Positions 12,701-23,000 of a stretch of DNA of 64,000 nt are shown here, in pieces (position 1 is the first letter of the stretch; every line of letters starts with the position of its first letter). The DNA lies in contig NC_092602.1 of assembly GCF_047663525.1 (NCBI RefSeq), positions 503,501 to 567,500 of the forward strand, in the 5' to 3' direction. The notes beneath the pieces were generated by a model. It was not told the origin of the DNA and made no database searches. It was given only the letters and a program-made list of their open reading frames with translations. This DNA is from Anas platyrhynchos (lineage: Eukaryota > Chordata > Aves > Anseriformes > Anatidae). A program made the translations under genes and the position numbers.

Positions 12701-14590
12701 CCTGCTTCCCTCAAAATGACCAAAACCCAAAGATTGAAAGTAAAAAAAAAAAAAAAAAAAAAAAGTACTTTTCACTATTTGGTACATCTTCTCATGAAAG
12801 GCTTCCTCCCTCCTTGGTGTAGCGGCTGTGGCACTTTGTGACTGACCTGTTCCTGACTGTGATGGTAACAGTCTGGGGGAAATCTACCACGCTCCCCAGC
12901 ATCGTGCTGGAAAGCCATGGTGTATGCGGCGCAGTTGTCAGCTTCTGGCTGTGTTTTGCTCAGGATATGTTCCAAGTTAGAAACCAGGCTGAGCCGCCTT
13001 CTGACATTTAGCAAATAGTAAATGTTTATACCAAGAGCCTGTATAACACTATAGCTGGTACAGTACCTTACCATTTCAATCAGCTCACTGTTTTTACTGT
13101 CAAAATATTTAGGCTGATATTATTTCCATATTTGTCATCAGACAGTTATACAATACTCCCAAGCTGCAGCCAGATGCAGGGAGTGCTTCCTGTGAGTTAC
13201 TGTGCTGAAACTTTCGGTGTTGAAATTTGCTCCTAGAAGATGCTGATGTTAGGCCAGAAGGAGGTGAGCAAAAAAGCCTTCTGGTACAGCAGGCTGCGGA
13301 AGGAGCGAGCAAGCAGTTGGCCATTGCTTGCCGACTCAAGTGGCCAGCCCAGCTGATGTGGCCTGGCAGGGACACTTATGCTGCTTGGCACAGACAAGAG
13401 AGGACGGGAAACAAGCACCAGCGCTTGTCCAGAAGCATTCAAGATGGCCAGCCCATGGACCAAGGAAGTCTCCATCCCGCTGCTGTGTTCTCCTTTACAG
13501 CATCATTCTGCTCTTCCATAGAGAGACAGTGCTTCCTCCACCTGAAAAACAAATGGACGCTGCATCTTCCAGGAAATGCAAGGTGAGTCTTCTGAATCAC
13601 TAAAAATGTGTTGTTTCTGAAGGATTTGGGCTCTTAGGTGGAAGCCAATATACATAAATAATTGCAGGAAGCATCTGTGAGAATACCCTCTTAAAAGCAG
13701 GACCCTCTGATTTGGAGAAGAGATGTAATTTTGCAGAGGCCTGAGGTCCTTTTACACCAGCAACAGTAATTCTTCACAGCAGAAATCTATCTGCCTTACT
13801 GGAGTAAGTTCCTTTCACAGCAGCTGTCACACAACTTTCATCGTATCTCTGGCGCAGAGAGACCAGGCTATTTCCCCAGAGATCTAGCTATACATAAATG
13901 CAACAACAGAGGGTCGGCTGTGATACAAAGGGTCAGCTACAAATGAAACCCAAGATGATTACAATAGTAATTAATTTTCAAGAATGTTCCTGCCATACAT
14001 TGTCCAACTGGCATGTGGTATCTAAAGTGGAACATATCTTTTTATGCCATCCCACCACGAACACACAACAAGATAAGGATTGCAGCTAAGCTAGAAGCAG
14101 TGTTACTTCTCTGAGGACACTTTGCTTGCTGGCCTGTTGCAGCAAGGGCTGATCAGGTCCTTACCCATGTCAAAGATTTGCCAGTGCGAGAGCTTCAGTG
14201 CTGTTGTGTGACTGTACCAGGAGGAGTGGCATTAAAAATCCAATATTGTTTTTGTTTACCATCTTCTTCCTTGTTTTGTTGCACTTAAAGTTTTGATTGG
14301 CACTCTTAAAATTAATTCAGCTTTTTTTCTTCTCCCCCACCCCCTTTTTATTTATTTATTTTTTTATACAGGGCCATGAACTCCAGTCCTGCTGCCCGCG
14401 GCACCTGCACCCAGGGGAACCACCGTGCTTTTGGCACTGCGAGCCTGCTGCTTGTGCTGATGGAGAGGCACACGGCAACACGCCAACTGCGCTGCCTGGA
14501 AGGGTAACGCAGGGAAAGATCTCGCCCGCTGCAAGAACCTATTTAGCTGGGGCACGGTGCAGCCTCTACTGCAGTCAGCAGAAGTCGTTC
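9741..14590. other. Upstream non-coding DNA, proximal part
   Basis: AT-rich sequence between the CR1 tail and the CpG island. It contains T-rich runs near 12151-12175 and 12405-12430 and an A run of 22 at about 12743-12764. Several 60-119-codon frames occur at 12775-13600, but on both strands and overlapping one another, without recognisable domains. I see no supportable gene. Confidence 0.6.
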
Positions 14591-15290
14591 GTGCGTGGGC
14601 CGGGTGGCTGGGGGAGAGCTGAGAGGGGCCTCGGCTCAGACGGGCCCCGTGGCGCTGAGCCCCAGCTCCCAAGCGGAGCCCTGCGAGCGCTGCGGCCCCC
14701 GCCTCTTGTCGGCACCACCGAGCTGCCCGCGGCAGCCGCCCTCGCCCCTCGCCGCAGCAGAACGCGGAGCCGGGACGAGGCCCGGGGGAACCCGTCCCGA
14801 GCACGCACCCCGGCGCCCGGCTCCGCGGGGCCGCTGCGGGCGGGGGGCGCCGGGGCCCGGCAGCCGCGGTGCTGCTCCCCCCCCGACGGCCGGGGCTGCG
14901 CGCGGGGCGGGCGGGCGGCAGGGGGCGCTGTGCCCGTTCGGAACGGCCGCTCCGACGGCGCGCACGCAGGCGCAGAGGGAGGCGCGGCGGCGGCGGGCGG
15001 CAGCGCGGAGCCCCGGGAGCGCGGGGCCGGGCCGAGGCGCTGGGGGGGTTGGGGGCGGAGGGGGGGGCGCGGGGCCGCAGCGCTGCCGGGAGGCGCGGCC
15101 GCGGGCCCGAACCGGCGGCTGCGGGGACACGGGCCCGGGGGAACGGCGGCTCCCCTTTGTCACCGCCTTCCCGCTGCGGACGGGAGTCGCTTTCTGCTCC
15201 TTTGTGCCGCCCTCAGGCTGCGCGGCTCCTGCTTCCTGCCCTGGAACCAGCCCGGCCCCGCAGCCCCCCTCTCCCTTGTCACTTTGCTAA
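14590..15290. promoter_or_regulatory. CpG island, upstream block
   Basis: Dense CpG and very high G+C begin abruptly near 14590 and fade by about 15290, where AT-rich DNA resumes for about 270 bases before the main MN1 island. Vertebrate CpG islands of this kind usually mark promoters or Polycomb-regulated developmental loci. No gene is evident on either strand. The 373-codon frame crossing it lacks recognisable content and is explained by the scarcity of stop codons in GC-rich DNA. It may be the outer shore of the MN1 promoter or the start of an unannotated non-coding transcript. Confidence 0.75.
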
Positions 15291-15560
15291 GTAATAATTT
15301 CCACGTCCAATTCCATTTCTCTTCTAGTTCTGAAATCTCCAAGCCATCAGCAAGGAGGATAGTTCACATGAAAACTAATTACACAAAATCAATATTTAAT
15401 CACAGCGCAGCATCCTGATCCTGCAGGAAAAAAAAAAAAAGAAAAAAACCTTCAAACTCTCCTGCCACATACAAATACTTCTCGGCCGCGCACTTACAGA
15501 TCTCTCTTTATATTTATTTATTATTTTGTGTGTGTGGAGCTTTTTTTTTTTAAGCTATTG
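15290..15560. other. AT-rich gap between the two CpG-island blocks
   Basis: A sharp composition break inside the island complex. It includes an A run at about 15428-15440, TATATTTATTTATTATTTTG near 15510 followed by a short GT run, and a T run at 15541-15552. The TATA-like string could be a core promoter element, but nothing downstream supports a gene of its own. Confidence 0.5.
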
Positions 15561-16109
15561 ACACGTGCGAGCTGCGACCACCTCAAGCGCCTCGCCCTGC
15601 CGGCTGTTCCCAGCCCCCCGGCGCTATCGGGCATTTATTTCCCCCGGGGATGCCGCGCTCTGACTCCCCCGCTCCCGCGGTTGCGGGCAGGGCTCCGGGC
15701 GGCCCCGCTGCGTCGCCGGGCGCTGGCCGCGGCCGGACCCCGACGGGGCGCCGCGCTCGGGCTCTGCGCCGGCCTCGCTGGGGCGGCCTCGGGCCGAGCC
15801 GCTCCTTGTGCCGGCTCCGCCGCACCGGGCGGCCTTCGGCGCCGCGCTCGGAGCAGCGGGACACGCCGCGGCCGGCGAGCGGCGGAGACCCCGAGCCCCG
15901 CCGCTCGGATCCGGACACCGCGCCCCGCTCCCCGCCGCGCTTCCCCGGCCGCGCTCCGGGGCTCCGGTCCGCCGGCTCGGCCGGGCCCAGCGGCCGGGCA
16001 GGGCCGGGCCGGGCCCCGGGGGGCTCCGCGGGGGCTCCCCCGGCCGCCCGCGTCCCCCCGCGCCGCGGGAGCAGCGGCGGCGCCGGCCCGGGGCAGCGGC
16101 CGGAGCGCG

Positions 16110-16260
16110 CCGAGGGGGCGGGCGGGGCGCGGGGCCGGGCGCTCGGCGGAGCCACCTTAACGGCGAGCCCCGCCCCGGGCCGCGCGGCGCTCATTGGCGC
16201 AGCCCCGATGGCTGAAATTCATCGCTGAAATGCAAAACTTGTTGCTGCTCCGCCAGCGCC
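16110..16260 (+). promoter_or_regulatory. MN1: Likely TATA-less MN1 core promoter
   Basis: Sp1-type GC boxes occur at 16114-16129 (GGGGGCGGGCGGGGCG) and 16168-16176 (CCCCGCCCC). An inverted CCAAT box (ATTGG) lies at 16193-16197. Just downstream is a distinctly AT-richer patch (16207-16250) that includes ATGCAAAA, close to an octamer motif. There is no TATA box nearby. The positions are typical of a CpG-island promoter with dispersed initiation, which would put the 5' leader at roughly 400 bases. The exact start site cannot be read from sequence alone. Confidence 0.55.
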
Positions 16261-16653
16261 GGCTGAGAGCGGGGGAGCGCGCGCGAGGGGAGCGCCGCGG
16301 AGCCCTCCCAGCGCCCGCCCGCAGCCCCGGCCCCGGCCCCGCCGCCCCGCCGCCGCCGGAGCCCGGCGAGCCGCCGGCCGCGGGCAGCGAGCGGCGAGCG
16401 CCCGGCGGGCCGGCGATGCGGCGCGCAGCTGCCGGGCGCCGGAGCCTATGAGCGGCGCCGCGCCGCCCCGTCGGCTCTCGGGCAGCGCAGCGCGGCCGGC
16501 GCCGGGCGGCAGCGAGCGGCGAGCCGCCGGGGGTGAGCGCGGGCGGGCGGCGCGGCACGATGTGAGCGGGGCCGCCGAGCCGCGGCGGCCGGAGCGGAGG
16601 GCAGCGGGACGGCGGAGCCGCGCGGGCGGCCATGCCCTTCTGAGCCGCGCAGG
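16208..16653 (+). promoter_or_regulatory. MN1: MN1 5' leader with a cluster of upstream ATGs
   Basis: If transcription starts upstream of 16208, the leader carries upstream ATGs at 16208 (six codons, stop 16226-16228), 16230 (73 codons, stop 16449-16451, with an internal ATG at 16416), 16448 (79 codons, stop 16685-16687), 16560 (ATG directly followed by TGA) and 16632 (three codons, stop 16641-16643). The 16448 frame runs past the MN1 start codon in another phase. The 16632 frame has G at -3 and ends only 10 bases before the MN1 ATG, which suits reinitiation or stalling control. Which ATGs are in the mRNA depends on the unmapped start site. Confidence 0.55.
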
Positions 16654-19600
16654 ATGTTCGGGCTGGAGCAGTTCGAGCCGCAGATGAGCAGCCGGAGCGC
16701 CGGGCAGGGGGAGCGGGGCTTCGGCCAGCCCGGACTGAGCATGAGCGCGCACTTCAAGGCGCCGGCCTTCCCCGGCGGCGGCCCGGCGGCGGCGGCGGCG
16801 GTGGACCCGGCCCTGGGCGCGCTGGGCGAGCCGCCCCTCCTGGGCATGAACATGAGCCTGGCCGGCGACGCGTACGGCTTCCCGGGCCGCGGCCCCGCCG
16901 AGCTGCACGGCGGCGGCATGCAGCCCCCGGTGCACGGCTTCTTCGGCGGGCAGCAGCCGCACGGCGGCCACGGCGGCGCCCACCACCCCCACCAGCACCA
17001 CCCGCACTTCGGCGGCAACTTCGGGCCCGACCCCGGCGCCTCCTGCGTGCACGGCGGCCGGCTCCTGGGCTACAGCGGCGCGCTGGGCGGGCAGACGGCG
17101 TTCGCCGACGGCTACGAGCACATGGCCGAGAGCCAGGGCGCCGAGGGCTTCGGACAGCAGCGCCCCGGGAACCTGCCCGACTTCCAGCACCACAGCGCCG
17201 GCGCCTCCAGCCACGCCGTGCCGGCGCCCTGCCTGCCCCTCGACCAGTCCCCGAACCGCGCCGCCTCCTTCCACGGGCTGCCGGCGGCCGGCTCCTCCGA
17301 GCCCCACGGCCTGGAGCAGCGGCGGCTCCCCGCGCAGGGCGGCGTGGACTCTCTGGAATACAATTACCCCGGCGACGGCCCCGCCGGGCACTTCGAGCTG
17401 CCCGTCTTCTCCCCGTCGGAGCCCGAGGGGCAGCTGCCGCACTACGGAGGCGGGCGGCAGGTGCCGGCGGGCGGCAGCTACGCGGGGACACCCTCCCTGC
17501 CCCGGCCGCCGGGCATGGCCGTGGCCAAGGCGCACCCGCCGCAGCAGCACGGCGTCTTCTTCGAGCGCTTTGGGGGGGCGCGGAAGATGTCCGCCAGCCT
17601 GGAGCCGGGGGCCAGCACCAGGCACCCGTTGATGCAGCAGCAGCAGCAGCAGCCGCCGCAGCCGCAGCAGCCGCCGGGCTTGCTGGCCAGACAGAACTCC
17701 TGCCCGCCAGCCATCCCTAGGCAACAGCAAACAGAAGCCAATGCTCCCAACCCCAACTTGCAGGACAATGGGCCAATAATGCAGAACCAGCATGCACAGT
17801 TTGAATACCCTATTCACAGACTGGAGAACAGGAATATGCATCCCTACACCGACCCCGTGTTTAATATGCAGCACCCTCCTCCACAACAGCCACCAAATCA
17901 AAGACTGCAGCACTTCGATGCCCCCTACGTGAGCGTCGCCAAGAGGCCGCGGTTCGACTTCCCCAGCAACCCCGGCGTCGAGCGCTGCGCCTCCTGGGGC
18001 GGCAGCATGCACGGCCCCGCCATGGAGAGCCACCTCTCCCCGTCGGCCTACCCCGGCCTGCCGGGCGAGTTCACCCCGCCGGCGCCAGAGGCCTTCGGGG
18101 GGCCACTGCCACACGGTGGCCCCGAGCACCCGGCGCTGGCGCAGCGCCAGAACGCAGCCCTGGTGATGAAGCAGATGGCCTCGCGCAGCCAGCAGCGCCT
18201 GCGGCCACCCAGCCTGCAGCAGCTGGGGCACCACGGTGAGGTGGGCCCGCCCGGCGGCCTGCCCCCGCCGGCCTTCGAGCGCGAGGCCGGCAGCGGCCGT
18301 GGCTTTGACCCGCCGGCGCCGCACCTGGCCCCTGACGGCGCCTGGTTTGCGGGGCCGCCGCCACCTGGGGAGCTGCTCCCGCGGCGCATGGCAGCGCCAG
18401 GGCTGCCGGCCGAAGCGGCCCCCCATGAGCTGGGCCTGCAGCCGGGCGGCGCGGCTGTGCTCTTCCGTCCGGGTGCTGGCGGGCTGGGGCTGCAAGAGCC
18501 GCTGCGGATGGCAGGCGAGGGGCCGGCGCAGGCCCTGCCCTCACCCGGTGTCCACCCGCCCTTCGCGCCTGCCATGGGCGGCCTCTCGCAGCTGCAGTCG
18601 CCGGGCGGTGGCGTGTCGCTGCCCAACGCCCCTGCTGAGCGCCGTGGCCCTGCCGACTTTGCCGCCCAGCCAGGCTTCCCCTTCGGGGCAGCCGCACGGC
18701 AGCCAGCGGCCCACGGTGCTGCGCCTGCCCTCAGCGCCTCGCCGGGTGCCTATCCGCCACCCCCGCCTGAGTTCCCCCCGCCGCCGCCACCACGGCCTGC
18801 CGCCAGCAAGCTGGGCGCCCTCTCGCTGGGCTCCTTCAGCAAGCCGGCCAGCAAGGACAACGTCTTCGGGCAGAGCTGCCTGGCCGCCCTCTCCACCGCC
18901 TGTCAGAACATGATCGCCAGCCTGGGCGCCCCCAACCTCAACGTCACCTTCAACAAGAAGAGCCCGGCTGAGGCCAAGCGCAAGCTCAGCCAGGCTGAGC
19001 CTGACCCGCCGCCATCAGCTGCCCCGGACTACTTCCCAGCAGGACCGCCGGCAGGCGGGGGCAGCGCGGGCAAGGCGGCGGGCGCTGCCCCGCTGCTGCC
19101 TGCCGAGAGCAGCCTCTCGCCCGGCTACGCGCTGGAGCCGGCGGCCAGCGGAGAGGGGAAGGCGGGCGGCGGGCGGGGGCGGGGCCGCCGGAAACGGGAC
19201 AGCGGGCACGTCAGCCCCGGCACCTTCTTCGAGAAGTTCTCGGCCACAGAGGGCAGCGGGGCTGGCGTCAGCCCGGGGCAGCCGGCGCCGCCAGCTGCGG
19301 GGGCCCCGCCAGGGGCTGCAGGCACGGAGCGTGGAGGGGGCACCCCGCATGACAAGCCCCTGACCTCACCCTCCTGGGGCAAGGGCGGCGAGCTTCTGCT
19401 GGGGGAGCAGCCCGACCTCATGTCGTCGCTGGACAGTGGTATCCAGAGCGTGACCAAGTCAGACGGCAGCTCCCCGCACGTGGACTTTCCTGACGAGGTC
19501 AGCACCAGCTACGGCAACGAGGACGAGGTGTCCTCCAGCTCCGACAACACCGTCTCCAAGCCCACCCGCAGCCCGCTGCTGGGCGGCTCGCCCAAGCTGC

Positions 19601-20086
19601 CCCGCGGGGAGCACGCACTTCTCAACGGACAGAAGCCCCTGGCCCTCGGCCTCCTCAATACATCTACCTCGACCCCTGACAGCTACGGGCTCAGCACCAC
19701 AGCGGGCGCCCACCCTGGCACGCCGGGCATGGAGCAGGTGCGGACCCCCACGAGCACCTCAGCCCAGGATGAGATCCACCCTCTGGAGATCCTGCAGGCG
19801 CAGATCCAGCTCCAGCGGCAGCAGTTCAGCATCTCGGAAGACCAGCCCTTGGGGCTGAAGAGCAAAAAGGGGGAGTGCGCAGGGCAGAACGGGGACAGTG
19901 ACCTGAGCAGTTGTTGCTCAGAGGGCGTTAAGGGTGCCATGAGCACCATTGACCTGGACTCCCTGATGGCGGAGCACAACTCCACCTGGTACCTGCCCGG
20001 CGAGAAGGCCCTGATGGAGGGGCAGGAGGAGGACAAGCCCATGGTGCCGTGGGAGAAGCCCAAGCCCCCGAACCCCAGCAAAGAAG
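16654..20086 (+). CDS. MN1: MN1 transcriptional regulator, coding exon 1 (residues 1-1144 plus first base of codon 1145)
   Basis: This exon encodes most of MN1, a largely disordered nuclear transcriptional co-regulator linked in mammals to retinoic-acid-receptor coactivation, craniofacial and palate development, meningioma and leukaemia. Recognition rests on the N-terminus [10 protein letters not shown] and on blocks I know from vertebrate MN1. These are the His/Gly-rich segment with [15 protein letters not shown] (near 110-125), AESQG...[11 protein letters not shown] (near 155-175), [18 protein letters not shown], and a six-Gln run at 328-333. Further on are KRPRFDFP (near 430), a Pro-rich stretch (700-718), SLGSF...[16 protein letters not shown] (about 719-770), a basic RRKR motif (845-848) before [11 protein letters not shown], and [20 protein letters not shown] (from about 1042). 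The ATG has A at -3. The donor is AAG|GTAT after 20086, leaving a phase-1 junction. Open reading continues to 20265 if the intron is retained. The long human polyQ run is absent near residue 495. Confidence 0.97.
17635..17652 (+). repeat. MN1: (CAG)6 polyglutamine-coding run in MN1
   Basis: Six consecutive CAG codons encode residues 328-333, followed by a mixed Pro/Gln stretch. Pure CAG runs are prone to length change; this one is short. Human MN1 has a much longer Gln run further downstream that has no counterpart here. Confidence 0.9.
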
Positions 20087-23000
20087 GTATCTGTTGCCCT
20101 GCGCGGGTTCCCACGGGGAGAGACCCTGGGCTGCTCTCAGGGCAGGGGAGGTGGTGGGGCTCTGAACCCTGGACACGGGGCACACGCTGGCCCCAGACCC
20201 ACTCTGCCCCTTGCGGGAGCCGGGGCTGGTGCCGGGCACTTTCTGGCACCACGGCTACCGGATAGCGGTGCTGGGGGCAGCTGATGGAGGGGACAAAGCG
20301 CCTGCTGCCCCGTGGGGACCGGCCGGCGCTGAGTGTGGTGGGACTGCCTGCCCCTCGGGTGACGGCCCTGAGCGCGGTGTCCTCTGCCGCCTGCTCTGTC
20401 CCCACTGGCTGCCTGGCATGCCCGGGGGCGCTGGGGAGAGGGGCTCACGGCAGAGCCCCGTCATGGTGCTGGGCGTGGGGTGCTGAGGAGAGGGCTCCCT
20501 GCAGAGCCCTGTGCCTGCCGTCCTTTCCAGTCATTCCCTCCAAACTTAGAGAAGTCTTCCTAAGCTGTGAAAGCTTGTATTTGTTAGTGGTGCTCTCCCG
20601 CCGGTTTCAGGTATTTTCCTGCATGTGTTAAAACCTTGGTAGCAGTGTGACATTGAACTAAAAGGCTCTTGGCATTTATTTTATTATTAAAAAGGAAATT
20701 TAAAATAAGCTTCCGGGTCTGGTATAAAACTTGCATAGTTGACATCTGCTTAATTTCGACATTAGTTGTCAGGTTTGATCCTTCCCCATGTCCAGAGGGC
20801 ATCGTAATTCTCGAAGCTCTGAAAAAAATACATTAATGGAAACCCTCTATTATAAAAGCTGTTTAGGCTAAAGATAATTATGGATTCACTTGGTTTCTAT
20901 TTTATCTTATCAAATACATGTTTTTTTTAAGCTGCCTGACTATATGTGAATATTGCAATAGATGCACATGCATTTACCTGCTGTGTGAATGCACACAGGT
21001 GATTTCTTGATGCGCTATACGTACACGTGCATAATTTGCGCAGTATAAACTCATTATGTGAGCCTAGGAAAGTTGTTGTTTGGTACTACTTGTGTAGCTG
21101 GGAATTATTTTCATTATGCCTAGTCTTACAGACGGACTTTTTTTTTTTAGTATTATGTGCTTAGTAATTTCACTAAGAAAGGTGTTAGGAAAATCAAAAG
21201 GGAGCTGAGGTGGTTTGAAAACTCATCAATTTCCTACTCCTGGTTCTGGTTGGCTTTCCAGCTTTGGCTTTCTGAAGCGTGAATCCTAGCCCCCACTGTT
21301 TGTCTCTTTGTTCATGTTTAATGCCCAGCTCAGGAGACTCTCATTTGAAGCGGGAGTGTTTAGCATGCACAGCAGACTGTAGGAAGCCCATCAGCATTCT
21401 CCATGCTTCACCCAGGCAAGGACATAAATTGGTTTGTTTGGGGCCTTTCTTTTCCATTTTTAAATGGAGTTGCACACAGCATCCTTCCTGGCCCCTTCTC
21501 TTTTATTGTTTCTTGTACACAACATCTAGATCTGACTGGATCAATAGCTAGTTAGCACAAATCACAGTTCCTGTCAGTTCTACCTTGGCAGACTCGAACA
21601 CATATATACATTCTCTCACAACTCACACACACTCCTCCCTCTCAGACACACACATGCACATAATATGCGTATGTACAGATAGGAGCATTTACGCATTGTG
21701 CTACACTTAAAAATAGATTTTAAAAGAGCAGCTTATTCCATAGATCTTAATTTCATGGAATAAAAAAAGGAAAGAAATCCTCACAATCCTAACAAAACAA
21801 TGAATAGTCTGTGCATTTATTAAAAGTGTAATTTGGCTTAGAATTATGTATATTTCATGTATCTGTGTCATATGGAGTGTTGCCTTCTTTAACAGCACTC
21901 CCACGTTCACTTTGATCATCACTATTCTTAGTAACATCTAGTGAAATAAGTAATTGCTTTCTGGTCGTGATAACCACAATGTTGCTGTTAAAACAGTTCA
22001 TCACTTGGAAGGAAAACCATTTAATCAGTGCTCCTATATAAGGATATGTTTTAGTATTTCAAAGAGTAAGCACAAAATAACGAACCAGTTTTACAACAAT
22101 GGATAGAGGCACTCATTTTGTTTTACACTTGAGTCACTTGAAGGATTTGAATGGACTGGTACTTCGGATGAGAAAATTCATGCACACAAGTAGAGAATTT
22201 ACCATAACTGTTGTTGGAAGTGATAAAGATACAATAGGTGAGATAAAACAGGCCATTCTCTTTGGTTAGTAGAAATAATTTGACTTTACATTACCATACA
22301 CTTGAGTGTTTGAAACTGTTTAAGAAAGAGCTTTATTTTTCTGGTGATTGAGATTTTAAACCATTCTAGTCAACTGAGATTTGCATCGATGGTATTTTTT
22401 CGAGCAGTTCCCTGTTGTACACAGGTAGGATGAATGCGCAGGTTTCAGACAGCGCTCTTCCCAGTTCCAAGCTGTTACTAAATGTGCTTAGTACTACACT
22501 GGAGGAGTGTTTGCTGTGGCACACATTTTGTAATACTGTGTAATATTATTAAGAGTGAAATTAGTCGTTAGAGCTAACTTCCCTAACCAACACACATGCA
22601 CTGTTGGTGGGCTATTTCATTAGACCTACTGAGATGGGAGAGAAAATGTTCTGTAATTTATTCATAATATGAGGTTGTTGTGATGCGTGTTGATTCCTCT
22701 GTGGGCTCAGGGAGGGGTGGAAGAACGGCTCAGACTGGTGTGAATGACCAAGTTTTACCGTGGCAGAGCGCTGAATTCAGCATGCCGCCTTCTTGCTGCT
22801 CTTCTCTGTAGGAGTGGCGTGTGTGTGCGAGAGGCATTTAAGCCTCTGTTCTCCTGGAGCTCTTAGAAGGATATTTTTGTAATTAACAAGCTCTCTAAAA
22901 CCCAGCAAAACCAGGAACGTTTTGAATATTCCATTAATGCCTGGATTACTGATGGAAACAACTTGTTCGAGTTGTTTTAATGACTGTTCACATTCCTTAT

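Larger units (their letters stand above)
15560..20480. promoter_or_regulatory. MN1: Main MN1 CpG island spanning promoter, leader and exon 1
   Basis: Nearly five kilobases of continuous CpG-rich sequence cover the promoter, 5' leader, the whole first coding exon and about 400 bases of intron 1. The composition falls abruptly to AT-rich after about 20480. The only clear low-GC interruptions are a 45-base patch at 16207-16250 and an interval of about 220 bases inside exon 1 (about 17700-17925). A very large island covering the entire first exon fits a tightly controlled developmental transcription factor. Confidence 0.85.

Noticed and set aside
14297-15418. 373-codon + strand open frame across the upstream CpG block
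   Set aside because: Low-complexity Ala/Gly/Arg-rich translation, no recognisable domain, and equally long frames on other phases and the opposite strand; stop codons are simply rare in this GC-rich DNA.
15528-16228. About 200-codon frames on both strands just upstream of the MN1 leader
   Set aside because: Several overlapping frames of similar length with Arg/Pro/Ala-rich content, as expected from CpG-island composition.
16219-18495. 758-codon minus-strand open frame
   Set aside because: Lies antisense to MN1 exon 1 and its leader. The translation is Arg/Ala/Gly/Leu-rich and mirrors MN1 codon composition; it is a shadow of the real gene.
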